Shown here: positions 56,014 through 64,000 of the stretch, piece after piece
How the letters are laid out: each line of letters starts with the position of its first letter
Numbering within the stretch: the stretch's first letter is position 1
DNA from: Aromatoleum toluclasticum ATCC 700605
Lineage (GTDB): Bacteria; Pseudomonadota; Gammaproteobacteria; Burkholderiales; Rhodocyclaceae
Direction: 5' to 3'
Assembly: GCF_000378245.1 (NCBI RefSeq)
Contig: NZ_KB899491.1
Location: forward strand, 62,001-126,000
Length of the DNA: 64,000 nt
Position numbers and translations under genes: made by a program
Notes under the pieces: generated by a model
Database searches by the model: none
What the model saw: the letters and a program-made list of their open reading frames with translations, nothing else
What the model was told of the DNA's origin: nothing

Positions 56014-57420
56014 TCAGCCCGCGGGAATGACCTTGCCCGGATTCATGAGGTTGTGCGGATCCAGCGACAACTTCAGCGCCCGCATCGCCGCGACCGCGGC
56101 GTCCCCGTGTTCGGCGGCGAGGAAATCCTGCTTGCCGAAGCCGATCCCGTGTTCGCCCGTGCACGTCCCGTCCATCGCCAGCGCCCGCTCGACGATCTTG
56201 CGGTTGAGCGCCTCGGCGCGCGCGATCTCGTCGGGGTCGTCCGGATCGACCAGGATCACCGTATGGAAGTTGCCGTCGCCGACGTGACCGACGATGGGCG
56301 CGATGAATCCGCTCGCGGCGATGTCCTCGCGCGCCCCGGCGATGCAGTCCGCGAGGCGCGAAATCGGCACGCACACGTCGGTGGTGACGCCGCGGCAGCC
56401 CGGCCGCAGGTTGATCGACGCGAAATACACGTCATGGCGCGCCGCCCACAGCCGGCTGCGGTCCTCCGGGCGCGTCGCCCATTCGAAGTCCTGACCGCCG
56501 TTCTCGCGCGCAATCTCCTGCACCGTCTGCGCCTGCTCCTCCACGCCCGCCGCCGAGCCGTGGAACTCGAAGAACAGCATCGGCGCTTCGCGCAGCGTGG
56601 TCTTGCTGTAGCGGTTGATCGCCTGCACAGTCAGCGTGTCCAGCAGCTCGATGCGCGCCACCGGCACCCCGAGCTGGATCGTCTGGATCACCGTGCGCAC
56701 CGCATCATCGACATCCGGGAAGGCGCACACCGCCGCCGAAACCGCCTCCGGCAGCGGGTGCAGCCGCACCGTCAGCGCCGTGATCAGCCCCAGCGTCCCT
56801 TCCGAGCCGACCATCAGCGCCGTCAGGTCGTAGCCCGCCGAGGACTTGCGCGCGCGTCCGCCGGTACGGATCACCCGCCCGTCCGCGAGCACCACCTCCA
56901 TTGCTAACACGTTGTCGCGCATCGTCCCGTAGCGCACCGCATTCGTCCCGGAGGCGCGCGTCGAAGCCATCCCGCCCAGGCTCGCATCGGCGCCCGGGTC
57001 GACCGGAAAGAAGAGCCCCGTGCCGTGCAGCGCGGCGTTGAGCTGCTTGCGCGTGATCCCCGGCTGTACCACTGCATCCATGTCATCGCCGTGCACCGCG
57101 AGCACCCCGTTCATCTCGGCGAAATCCACGCTGAGCCCGCCATGCAGCGCGAGCACATGCCCCTCCAGCGAGCTGCCGACCCCGAACGGTACGATCGGCA
57201 CCCGATGCGCATGGCACGCACGCGCGATCTCCACCGCCTCCTCGGTCGACCGCGGCCAAACCACGCCGTCCGGCAGCATGTCCGGGAAGTGCGACTCGTC
57301 ATGGCCGTGATGCGCACGCACGGCCTCTGCCGTCGAAAAGCGCTCGCCGAAGCGAGCGCGCATCGCTGCAACAAAGCCGGTCGGAAGCGGCTCGCGGGAA
57401 CCGGGGGCGGGGAGCGCCAT
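56014..57420 (-). CDS. FAD-linked D-lactate/2-hydroxyacid dehydrogenase (GlcD/DLD family)
   Basis: A 468-residue VAO-type flavoprotein: FAD-binding domain (about 40-220; PFGVGSSLEGHVLALHGGLS and DPGADASLGGMASTRASG) and a C-terminal FAD-oxidase domain with CTGEHGIGFGKQDF near residue 420. It oxidises D-lactate or another D-2-hydroxyacid; aryl-lactates would fit the adjacent indolepyruvate-type oxidoreductase, but that is inference. ATG 57420 with GGAG nearby is preferred; ATG 57450 in frame has a poorly placed site. The frame runs on upstream into the tRNA-Tyr gene, as antisense only. Confidence 0.85.
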   Translation of the reverse strand: MALPAPGSREPLPTGFVAAMRARFGERFSTAEAVRAHHGHDESHFPDMLPDGVVWPRSTEEAVEIARACHAHRVPIVPFGVGSSLEGHVLALHGGLSVDFAEMNGVLAVHGDDMDAVVQPGITRKQLNAALHGTGLFFPVDPGADASLGGMASTRASGTNAVRYGTMRDNVLAMEVVLADGRVIRTGGRARKSSAGYDLTALMVGSEGTLGLITALTVRLHPLPEAVSAAVCAFPDVDDAVRTVIQTIQLGVPVARIELLDTLTVQAINRYSKTTLREAPMLFFEFHGSAAGVEEQAQTVQEIARENGGQDFEWATRPEDRSRLWAARHDVYFASINLRPGCRGVTTDVCVPISRLADCIAGAREDIAASGFIAPIVGHVGDGNFHTVILVDPDDPDEIARAEALNRKIVERALAMDGTCTGEHGIGFGKQDFLAAEHGDAAVAAMRALKLSLDPHNLMNPGKVIPAG

Positions 57421-57552
57421 TGCATCGACTCCAGGGAAAAGATGCGCCATCTTCCGCGATTTTCTTCCCGGTCGCACGACGCGCCGCCGCATGAGCATCC
57501 GTGCCAACGACCGAAAGACGCGGACCTTCTGAAAAAAAAGTTCGAATGATGT

Positions 57553-57581
57553 TTGACACGCACAAAATGATCCCCTATAGT
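57553..57581 (+). promoter_or_regulatory. Consensus sigma-70 promoter of the tRNA-tufB operon
   Basis: TTGACA (57553-57558) and TATAGT (57576-57581) are 17 bases apart, followed by a GC-rich discriminator (GCGCGTC) as in stable-RNA promoters under stringent control. The tRNA-Tyr gene begins 14 bases after the -10 box. Confidence 0.85.
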
Positions 57582-57595
57582 GCGCGTCTCCGTTT

Positions 57596-57681
<86 letters not shown>

Positions 57682-57744
57682 GTTTCTGAGATTGGCTCGC
57701 TGTTCGGGCCGGTCAGGGTGTAAAGCGTTTCGTCTGCGTTGTAT

Positions 57745-57818
57745 GCGGGTGTAGCTCAATGGTAGAGCAGAAGCCTTCCAAGCTTATGACGAGGGTTCGA
57801 TTCCCTTCACCCGCTCCA
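57745..57818 (+). tRNA. tRNA-Gly (TCC)
   Basis: A 74-nt tRNA with acceptor GCGGGTG / CACCCGC, D arm with CTCAATGGTAGAG, anticodon TCC at 57777-57779, T loop GGTTCGATTCC and encoded CCA. Confidence 0.95.
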
Positions 57819-57845
57819 GGCTTGGCGCGCTAAGGTTTTTACGGA

Positions 57846-57920
<75 letters not shown>

Positions 57921-57988
57921 CGGTTTTTCGTGTTGTTGTGGTCGATCTGTTCGGTCCGGTTTTCTGAATCTGTCAAAGAGGTACTGGC

Positions 57989-59158
57989 ATGGCTAAGGGT
58001 AAGTTTGAGCGGACGAAACCGCACGTAAACGTTGGGACGATCGGCCACGTTGACCATGGCAAGACGACCCTGACCGCAGCGATCACGACGATCCTGTCGT
58101 CGAAGTTCGGCGGCGAGGCGAAGGCCTACGACCAGATCGACGCGGCGCCCGAAGAGAAGGCGCGCGGCATCACGATCAACACCGCGCACGTCGAGTACGA
58201 AACGGCGGCCCGTCACTACGCCCACGTCGACTGCCCGGGCCACGCCGACTATGTGAAGAACATGATCACCGGCGCCGCGCAGATGGACGGCGCGATCCTG
58301 GTCGTGTCGGCTGCTGACGGCCCGATGCCGCAGACGCGCGAGCACATCCTGCTTGCCCGTCAGGTCGGTGTGCCGTACATCATCGTGTTCATGAACAAGT
58401 GCGACATGGTCGACGACGAGGAGCTGCTCGAGCTCGTCGAGATGGAAGTGCGCGAACTGCTGTCGAAGTACGACTTTCCGGGCGACGACATCCCCATCGT
58501 CAAGGGTTCGGCGCTGAAGGCGATCGAAGGCGACAAGGGTGACCTGGGCGAAGGCGCCATCATGAAGCTGGCCGAGGCGCTCGACAGCTACATCCCGACG
58601 CCCGAGCGTGCCATCGACAAGCCTTTTCTGCTGCCGATCGAAGACGTGTTCTCGATCTCGGGTCGCGGCACCGTCGTGACCGGTCGTGTCGAGCGCGGTA
58701 TCGTCAAGGTCGGCGAGGAAGTCGAGATTGTCGGCATCAAGCCCACGGTCAAGACCATCTGCACCGGCGAACCAAAAAACCAGGCAGGCGACAACGTCGG
58801 CGTGCTGCTGCGCGGCACCAAGCGAGAAGACGTCGAGCGTGGTCAGGTCCTGTGCAAGCCGGGCTCGATCAAGCCGCACACCCACTTCACGGGCGAAGTG
58901 TACGTGCTGTCGAAGGAAGAGGGTGGCCGTCATACCCCGTTCTTCAACAACTACCGTCCGCAGTTCTACTTCCGTACCACCGACGTGACCGGTTCGATCG
59001 TGCTGCCGGAAGGCACCGAGATGGTCATGCCGGGCGACAATGTGTCGATCACGGTCAAGCTGCTGGCCCCGATCGCCATGGAAGAAGGTCTGCGTTTCGC
59101 GATCCGCGAAGGCGGTCGCACCGTTGGCGCCGGCGTCGTCGCCAAGATCATCGAGTAA
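57989..59158 (+). CDS. tufB: Elongation factor Tu, with an internal 7-residue net deletion
   Basis: A 389-residue EF-Tu (usual length about 396) with all GTPase motifs: [29 protein letters not shown] and GSALKA. It delivers aminoacyl-tRNA to the ribosome. At 58769-58780 the sequence reads [12 protein letters not shown] where nearly all bacteria have CTGVEMFRKLLDQGQAGDN: about 11 residues are replaced by four, with the frame kept. This loop of domain 2 forms part of the pocket for the tRNA 3' end. The rest is normal. AGAGG precedes ATG 57989. It may be a damaged second copy, a true variant, or an assembly fault. Confidence 0.93.
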   Translation: MAKGKFERTKPHVNVGTIGHVDHGKTTLTAAITTILSSKFGGEAKAYDQIDAAPEEKARGITINTAHVEYETAARHYAHVDCPGHADYVKNMITGAAQMDGAILVVSAADGPMPQTREHILLARQVGVPYIIVFMNKCDMVDDEELLELVEMEVRELLSKYDFPGDDIPIVKGSALKAIEGDKGDLGEGAIMKLAEALDSYIPTPERAIDKPFLLPIEDVFSISGRGTVVTGRVERGIVKVGEEVEIVGIKPTVKTICTGEPKNQAGDNVGVLLRGTKREDVERGQVLCKPGSIKPHTHFTGEVYVLSKEEGGRHTPFFNNYRPQFYFRTTDVTGSIVLPEGTEMVMPGDNVSITVKLLAPIAMEEGLRFAIREGGRTVGAGVVAKIIE

Positions 59159-59232
59159 TTGCGGCTGAAAACCGAAGCAATTGCTTGATCGAAGGCGCCT
59201 CGAAAGCCGGGGTGCCTTGTAGTCTCTGCTGC

Positions 59233-59308
59233 AGGGGTATAGCTCAATTGGCAGAGCGTCGGTCTCCAAAACCGAAGGTTGGGGGTTCGATTCCCTCTGC
59301 CCCTGCCA
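59233..59308 (+). tRNA. tRNA-Trp (CCA)
   Basis: A 76-nt tRNA with acceptor AGGGGTA / TGCCCCT, D arm with CTCAATTGGCAGAG, anticodon CCA at 59266-59268, T loop GGTTCGATTCC and encoded CCA. It lies between tufB and secE as in most proteobacteria. Confidence 0.95.
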
Positions 59309-59334
59309 CTCAATTCCGGGTTTTCAATATCTAG

Positions 59335-59682
59335 ATGGCCGATAAGTTCAAGTTTGCGCTGGCTCTCGCCCTGCTTGCAGCCGGCGTAGTCGGCTTTTAT
59401 CAGCTTTCCGAGCAGGCGCTGGTGTTGCGCGTGCTGTCGGTGCTTGCCGGTGTTGCGGCTGGTGCGGCGGTCGCATGGCAATCCGAGCCTGGCCGCCGTT
59501 TCGTCGAGTTCGCGCGTGAGGCGATCACCGAGGCGAAGAAGGTCGTGTGGCCTTCGCGCAAGGAAACGGTGCAGACAACCGGAATAGTGTTCGCCTTCGC
59601 CGTGGTGATGGCGGTGTTTCTTTGGCTGACTGACAAGAGCCTCGAGTGGGTGCTCTACGACCTCATCCTGGGCTGGAAGTAA
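59335..59682 (+). CDS. secE: Preprotein translocase subunit SecE
   Basis: A 115-residue inner-membrane protein with three hydrophobic segments and the conserved amphipathic region [21 protein letters not shown] before the last helix. SecE clamps SecY in the protein export channel. It is followed two bases later by nusG, the standard order, and these are very probably co-transcribed. Confidence 0.93.
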   Translation: MADKFKFALALALLAAGVVGFYQLSEQALVLRVLSVLAGVAAGAAVAWQSEPGRRFVEFAREAITEAKKVVWPSRKETVQTTGIVFAFAVVMAVFLWLTDKSLEWVLYDLILGWK

Positions 59683-59684
59683 TC

Positions 59685-60218
59685 ATGACGAAGCGCTGGT
59701 ACGTGGTGCATGCCTATTCGGGCTTCGAGAAGTCTGTCCAACGCGCGCTTGTCGAGCGCATTGCGCGCGCCGGGATGCAGGATTCCTTCGGGCAGATCCT
59801 CGTGCCCGTCGAAGAAGTCATCGAGATGAAGAGCGGGCAGAAGAGCATTTCCGAGCGGAAGTTTTTCCCCGGCTACGTGCTCGTCGAGATGGACATGAAT
59901 GACGAGAGCTGGCATCTGGTCAAGTCCACTCCCAAGGTCACCGGCTTTGTCGGCGGTACCGCCAACAAGCCCACCCCGATTTCCGAGAAGGAAGTCGAGA
60001 AGATCATGCAGCAGATGCAGGAAGGCGTCGACAAGCCGCGTCCGAAGGTGCTGTGGGAAATGGGCGAGGTCGTGCGCGTCAAGGAAGGGCCGTTCACCGA
60101 CTTCCACGGTTCCGTGGAAGATGTCAATTACGACAAGAGCAAGCTGCGCGTGATGGTGACCATCTTTGGTCGCGCCACGCCGGTTGAACTGGATTTCAGT
60201 CAGGTCGAGAAGACCTGA
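59685..60218 (+). CDS. nusG: Transcription termination/antitermination factor NusG
   Basis: A 177-residue factor with an N-terminal NGN domain ([31 protein letters not shown]) and a C-terminal KOW domain ([22 protein letters not shown]). It binds RNA polymerase and couples it to Rho or to the ribosome. ATG 59685 gives the family start; the frame opens earlier inside secE. Confidence 0.95.
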   Translation: MTKRWYVVHAYSGFEKSVQRALVERIARAGMQDSFGQILVPVEEVIEMKSGQKSISERKFFPGYVLVEMDMNDESWHLVKSTPKVTGFVGGTANKPTPISEKEVEKIMQQMQEGVDKPRPKVLWEMGEVVRVKEGPFTDFHGSVEDVNYDKSKLRVMVTIFGRATPVELDFSQVEKT

Positions 60219-60322
60219 TGCAGGTGGGCCGCAAGGCCCGTAGATGCCCGCTTCGCGCGGGTGAAGGCGAGGAGCGTCGGCTGCGGCCGGCGCGCTTGTA
60301 CTCATACTAGGAGCTAGCCGCG

Positions 60323-60754
60323 ATGGCAAAGAAGATCATCGGCTATATCAAGCTGCAAGTGCCAGCTGGTAAAGCCAACCCCAGTCCCCCGATCGGCCCG
60401 GCGCTCGGTCAGCGCGGCCTGAACATCATGGAATTCTGCAAGGCGTTCAACGCCAAGACTCAGGGCATGGAGCCCGGTCTGCCGATTCCCGTGGTGATCA
60501 CGGCTTACGCCGACAAGAGCTTCACCTTCATCATGAAGACCCCGCCTGCGACGGTCCTCATCAAGAAGGCTGCCGGCATCAAGTCCGGTTCGGCTAAGCC
60601 GCACACCGACAAGGTCGGTTCGATCACGCGCGCTCAGGTCGAAGAGATCGCCAAGGCCAAGATGCCTGACCTGACCGCTGCGAACATGGATGCCGCCGTG
60701 CGTACCATTGCCGGTTCCGCGCGCAGCATGGGCATCACGGTGGAGGGTCTCTGA
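60323..60754 (+). CDS. rplK: 50S ribosomal protein L11
   Basis: A 143-residue ribosomal protein with [20 protein letters not shown] near the start and the C-terminal RNA-binding domain ([11 protein letters not shown]). It forms the stalk base with 23S rRNA. The 104-base gap before it (60219-60322) has two hairpins (GGGCCGCAAGGCCC at about 60227 and CCGC TTCG GCGG-like at about 60248), which may be the L1 autoregulation site known for this operon. Confidence 0.96.
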   Translation: MAKKIIGYIKLQVPAGKANPSPPIGPALGQRGLNIMEFCKAFNAKTQGMEPGLPIPVVITAYADKSFTFIMKTPPATVLIKKAAGIKSGSAKPHTDKVGSITRAQVEEIAKAKMPDLTAANMDAAVRTIAGSARSMGITVEGL

Positions 60755-60756
60755 TC

Positions 60757-61455
60757 ATGGCGAAGCTTTCGAAACGAGTTCAGGCGCTGCGCGCCAAGGT
60801 TGACCGCAACCGCGTCTACCCCATCGCCGAGGCTCTCGCGCTGGTGAAGGAATGCGCGACTGCCAAGTTCGACGAGTCGGTCGATATCGCCGTGAATCTC
60901 GGCGTGGATGCACGCAAGTCCGACCAGGTCGTGCGCGGCTCCGTCGTGCTCCCGGCCGGTACCGGCAAGAGCGTGCGCGTGGCCGTGTTCGCCCAGGGCG
61001 ACAAGGCTGAAGCCGCCCGCGCCGCCGGCGCCGACGTCGTCGGTTTCGACGATCTCGCCGAGCAGGTCAAGGCCGGCAACATCGACTTCGACCTTTGCAT
61101 CGCCACGCCGGACGCCATGCGCGTCGTCGGTCAGCTGGGCCAGATCCTCGGTCCGCGCGGCCTGATGCCGAACCCGAAGGTCGGCACCGTGACCATGGAC
61201 GTCACCACCGCCGTCAAGAACGCCAAGGCCGGTCAGGTCCAGTACCGCACCGACAAGGCCGGCATTGTGCACGCCACGATCGGCCGTGCCTCGTTCTCGG
61301 TCGAGTCGCTGCAGCAGAACCTCGGCGCGCTCGTCGAAGCGCTGCAGAAGGCTAAGCCCGCTGCCGCGAAGGGCGTCTATCTGCGTCGCGTCGCCGTGTC
61401 GAGCACCATGGGTTCCGGTGTACGCGTCGAACCGTCGAGCATCACCGCGGCCTGA
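60757..61455 (+). CDS. rplA: 50S ribosomal protein L1
   Basis: A 232-residue protein with family blocks ([48 protein letters not shown]). It forms the L1 stalk and in enterobacteria represses its own rplKA mRNA. It begins two bases after the rplK stop. Confidence 0.96.
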   Translation: MAKLSKRVQALRAKVDRNRVYPIAEALALVKECATAKFDESVDIAVNLGVDARKSDQVVRGSVVLPAGTGKSVRVAVFAQGDKAEAARAAGADVVGFDDLAEQVKAGNIDFDLCIATPDAMRVVGQLGQILGPRGLMPNPKVGTVTMDVTTAVKNAKAGQVQYRTDKAGIVHATIGRASFSVESLQQNLGALVEALQKAKPAAAKGVYLRRVAVSSTMGSGVRVEPSSITAA

Positions 61456-61688
61456 TCGGGCTGCATAACGAACTTTGGGACGCTCCGCGCGCAAGTGCGG
61501 AGCGGATCGTCAAAGACCGCAGGTGCGGTCGCTCCGGCGACCGTTTAAGCATCCACGGATGGCCTGCGCAGACGGTGTGCCCAGAACAGGATTTTGGCCG
61601 ATTCGTCGGTCGCGCTCCTGATCCAGGTCGCCGTGGGTGCGAACCGTGAAGTGTGGTTCGCGTGTGGACTTGAAAGGAGGAAAGACCT
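61456..61688 (+). promoter_or_regulatory. rplJ leader region with alternative hairpins (L10 leader)
   Basis: The 233-base untranslated stretch before rplJ contains GACCGC AGGT GCGGTC (61515-61530) and the overlapping GGTCGC TCCG GCGACC (61527-61542). Both use bases 61527-61530, so they exclude each other. An A-rich AAAGGAGGAAAGACC ribosome site ends the region. This is where the L10-L7/L12 complex controls translation in many bacteria. Confidence 0.65.
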
Positions 61689-62189
61689 GTGGGTCTCAAT
61701 CTTGATGACAAGAAAGCCGTAGTGGCAGAGGTGTCGGCACAGGTGGCCAACGCTCAGACCATCGCGGTGGCCGAGTATCGCGGCATTGAAGTGGGTGACC
61801 TCACTGTGCTGCGTGCGAAGGCCCGCGAAGCTGGCGTGTACCTGCGTGTGCTGAAGAATACCCTGGTGCGCCGTGCGATCGCCGAAACCCCGTTCGCCGG
61901 GTTGTCGGATCAGCTGACTGGTCCGCTGATCTATGGCATTTCGGAAGATCCGGTTTCCGCAGCCAAGGTGCTGAACGACTTCGCCAAGGGCAACGACAAG
62001 TTGGTGCTCAAGGCCGGTTCCTATGCGGGCAAGACGCTCGACAAGGCCGGCGTGCAGGCGCTGGCGTCGATCCCGAGCCGCGAAGAGTTGCTCGCCACGC
62101 TGCTGGGCGTCATGCAGGCGCCGGTTTCCGGCTTCGCTTGCGCGATGGCCGCCCTCGCCAAGAAGCGCGAGGAAGAGGCAGCTGCCTGA
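61689..62189 (+). CDS. rplJ: 50S ribosomal protein L10
   Basis: A 166-residue stalk protein starting at GTG 61689 after a strong AAAGGAGG site. It has [31 protein letters not shown] and LKNTLVRRA near the start, and the C-terminal helix that holds L7/L12 dimers. Confidence 0.95.
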   Translation: MGLNLDDKKAVVAEVSAQVANAQTIAVAEYRGIEVGDLTVLRAKAREAGVYLRVLKNTLVRRAIAETPFAGLSDQLTGPLIYGISEDPVSAAKVLNDFAKGNDKLVLKAGSYAGKTLDKAGVQALASIPSREELLATLLGVMQAPVSGFACAMAALAKKREEEAAA

Positions 62190-62228
62190 CCGTTTTCCGA
62201 AAAAGTTTCGATTTAGGAGTGATTTGAC

Positions 62229-62603
62229 ATGGCTATCAGCAAAGAAGACATCCTCGAAGCCGTTGGCTCGATGACCGTTATGGAACTGAACGACCTCGTG
62301 AAGGCGTTCGAAGAGAAGTTCGGCGTTTCCGCTGCCGCGATGGCGGTTGCTGCTCCGGCTGGCGGCGCTGCCGCTGCGGTCGTTGAAGAGAAGACCGAAT
62401 TCGACGTCGTTCTGCTTGCCGCCGGCGAGAAGAAGGTCGAAGTGATCAAGGTCGTCCGCGCTGCCACGGGCCTGGGCCTGAAGGAAGCGAAGGACCTGGT
62501 CGATGGCGCGCCCAAGACCGTCAAGGAAGCGGCTCCGAAGGCCGACGCCGAGGCGATCAAGAAGCAACTCGAAGACGCTGGCGCGAAGGTCGAGATCAAG
62601 TAA
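62229..62603 (+). CDS. rplL: 50S ribosomal protein L7/L12
   Basis: A 124-residue stalk protein with an N-terminal dimer domain, an Ala-rich hinge ([13 protein letters not shown]) and the C-terminal factor-binding domain ([36 protein letters not shown]). A GGAGTG site lies before ATG 62229. Confidence 0.96.
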   Translation: MAISKEDILEAVGSMTVMELNDLVKAFEEKFGVSAAAMAVAAPAGGAAAAVVEEKTEFDVVLLAAGEKKVEVIKVVRAATGLGLKEAKDLVDGAPKTVKEAAPKADAEAIKKQLEDAGAKVEIK

Positions 62604-62620
62604 TACCGAGTTGTCTTTCG

Positions 62621-62652
62621 GGGCTGGCGCTCATCCGGGCGCCAGCCCTTTC
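62621..62652 (+). terminator. Hairpin between rplL and rpoB (partial terminator or processing site)
   Basis: A perfect 10-bp GC-rich stem GGGCTGGCGC / GCGCCAGCCC (62621-62630 with 62639-62648) is followed by TTTCG. In E. coli the same gap holds an attenuator that lowers rpoBC transcription relative to the ribosomal genes. Confidence 0.75.
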
Positions 62653-62780
62653 GTGCTTTGTAAATCCAAGAAGTCAGAACCCAGCGCGAGATATGGTGTC
62701 CACAAGCCTATCGCCTGGCCCGTTCTCCTCGGGGCGCTGTGTTCTGTCTCTTTGACGTCCGACCTCTACCCGGAGCATCC

Positions 62781-64000
62781 ATGGCGTATTCCTACACCGA
62801 AAAGAAACGTATCCGCAAGAGCTTCGCCAAGCGCGCGGCGGTGCTGAACGTACCTTTCCTCCTCGCCACCCAGATCGAGTCGTTCGCCTCGTTCCTGCAG
62901 GCTGAAACGCCGCCCTTGACCCGCCTTAACCAAGGGCTGCAGGCCGCCTTCACGTCGATTTTCCCGATCGTGAGCCACAGCGGCAATGCGCGCCTGGAAT
63001 TCGTCCAGTACATGCTCGGCGAACCGGCGTTCGACGTGAAGGAATGCCAGCAGCGCGGCCTGACCTTCGCGTCGCCGCTGCGCGCCCGGGTGCGCCTGGT
63101 GATCCTCGACCGCGACGCGCCGAAGGAGACGGTGAAGGAAGTCAAGGAGCAGGAAGTGTACATGGGCGAGATTCCGCTCATGACCTCCACCGGCTCGTTT
63201 GTCATCAACGGTACCGAGCGCGTCATCGTGTCGCAGCTCCACCGTTCGCCGGGCGTGTTCTTCGAGCACGACCGTGGCAAGACCCACTCGTCGGGCAAGC
63301 TTCTGTTCTCGGCACGGATCATCCCTTACCGCGGTTCCTGGCTCGACTTCGAATTCGATCCGAAGGACTGCCTGTTCTTCCGGGTCGACCGCCGTCGCAA
63401 GATGCCCGCGACGATCCTGCTGCGCGCCATCGGCATGACGCCGGAGCAGATCCTCGAGACCTTCCACGACTTCGACACCTTCCATTTCAGGGGGCAAGAA
63501 CTCGCCTTCGAGCTGGTTCCGGATCGCCTGCGTGGCGATGTCGCCAGGTTCGACATCATCGATGGTGACGGCAAGGTCATTGTCGCGCGCGACAAGCGCA
63601 TCACGGCGAAACACATCCGCGAACTCGAGCAGGCCGGCCTCAAGAGCATGGTCGTGCCCGACGATTTCATCCTCGGTCGCATCGTTGCCCGCAACGTCGT
63701 CGACCCCGAAACCGGTGAGCTGATCGCGCGCGCCAACGACGAGATCACCGAGGATCTGCTCGGCAAGCTGCATGACGCCGGTGTCAAGGACCTGCAGACC
63801 CTGTACGTCAATGACCTCGATCGCGGTCCTTACATTTCGCAAACGCTGCGTATCGACGAGACGGCCGACCAGTGGGCCGCGCGCGTCGCGATCTACCGCA
63901 TGATGCGCCCGGGCGAGCCCCCCACCGAGGAGGCCGTCGAGGCGCTGTTCCAGGGGCTCTTCTACTCGGAAGAGCGCTACGACCTGTCGTCGGTCGGCCG
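62781..64000 (+). CDS. rpoB: RNA polymerase beta subunit (partial, N-terminal 406 residues)
   Basis: The frame starts at ATG 62781 (CGGAG upstream) and runs off the right edge without a stop, with about 406 of some 1360 codons. The family start [55 protein letters not shown] and the beta lobe are clear. The rifampicin-binding region lies beyond the window. Confidence 0.97.
   Translation, partial: MAYSYTEKKRIRKSFAKRAAVLNVPFLLATQIESFASFLQAETPPLTRLNQGLQAAFTSIFPIVSHSGNARLEFVQYMLGEPAFDVKECQQRGLTFASPLRARVRLVILDRDAPKETVKEVKEQEVYMGEIPLMTSTGSFVINGTERVIVSQLHRSPGVFFEHDRGKTHSSGKLLFSARIIPYRGSWLDFEFDPKDCLFFRVDRRRKMPATILLRAIGMTPEQILETFHDFDTFHFRGQELAFELVPDRLRGDVARFDIIDGDGKVIVARDKRITAKHIRELEQAGLKSMVVPDDFILGRIVARNVVDPETGELIARANDEITEDLLGKLHDAGVKDLQTLYVNDLDRGPYISQTLRIDETADQWAARVAIYRMMRPGEPPTEEAVEALFQGLFYSEERYDLSSVG

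Noticed and set aside
57989-59158. Calling tufB a pseudogene
   Set aside because: The frame is intact and all GTPase motifs remain; the altered loop is reported as a finding instead.

Overview
The window is GC-rich, gene-dense chromosomal DNA. It most likely comes from a betaproteobacterium of the Rhodocyclales/Zoogloeaceae type (Azoarcus, Thauera, Aromatoleum). The evidence is gene content: propionyl-CoA carboxylase, a fused IcmF acyl-CoA mutase, a Liv-type transporter operon led by an acyl-CoA ligase, a fused IorAB oxidoreductase, a PhaM-like PHA granule protein, and the tRNA-tufB-secE-nusG-rpl-rpoB cluster in standard proteobacterial order. The genus is an inference; no 16S gene is present. 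I see no prophage, IS element, CRISPR array or plasmid gene. The only repeats are short REP-type palindromes.

Region by region. 1-3.9 kb: the end of a probable MeaB GTPase gene, then pccB and pccA (propionyl-CoA carboxylation), closed by a clear terminator. 4-9.7 kb: a diheme cytochrome, an isoaspartyl peptidase, an M48 lipoprotein peptidase, a tiny lipoprotein, a truncated haemoglobin, an HtrA-type protease and a second zinc peptidase. 9.9-14.1 kb: a VOC protein that may be a methylmalonyl-CoA epimerase, then a metal (probably zinc) uptake group with an outer-membrane protein, binding protein and permease but no ATPase gene. 14.1-18.2 kb: a response regulator and hybrid histidine kinase, then an AraC-type regulator divergent from icmF. 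18.3-23.2 kb: icmF and gdhA. 23.4-26 kb: a GAF-GGDEF-EAL protein with a degenerate GGDEF motif, and a DedA protein.

26.3-35 kb is the most distinctive part. A Cache/PAS sensor kinase and a NarL-type regulator are followed by a palindrome, a small cytochrome c, a decaheme MtrA/PioA-type cytochrome, an MtrB/PioB-type outer-membrane barrel, and a large protein that joins nine c-heme motifs to a membrane b-type cytochrome, recalling Geobacter CbcL. Together they could carry electrons between the quinone pool and the outside of the cell. No cell-surface MtrC/OmcA-type cytochrome is encoded here.

35-46.3 kb: acyl-CoA ligase plus LivG, LivH, LivM, binding protein and LivF, then a PaaK-like protein with an altered phosphate loop, an AMACR-type racemase and an AEC transporter. 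This suggests uptake and CoA activation of an unidentified carboxylic acid. 46.3-52.3 kb: PhaM-like protein, a periplasmic-binding-protein/hybrid-kinase pair divergent from a NarL-type regulator, an orphan ParA-type ATPase and a methyltransferase. 52.3-57.4 kb: fused indolepyruvate ferredoxin oxidoreductase and a D-lactate-dehydrogenase-type flavoprotein. 57.5-64 kb: tRNA-Tyr, tRNA-Gly, tRNA-Thr, tufB, tRNA-Trp, secE, nusG, rplK, rplA, rplJ, rplL and the start of rpoB. The tufB copy carries an unusual 7-residue net deletion in a normally near-invariant loop.
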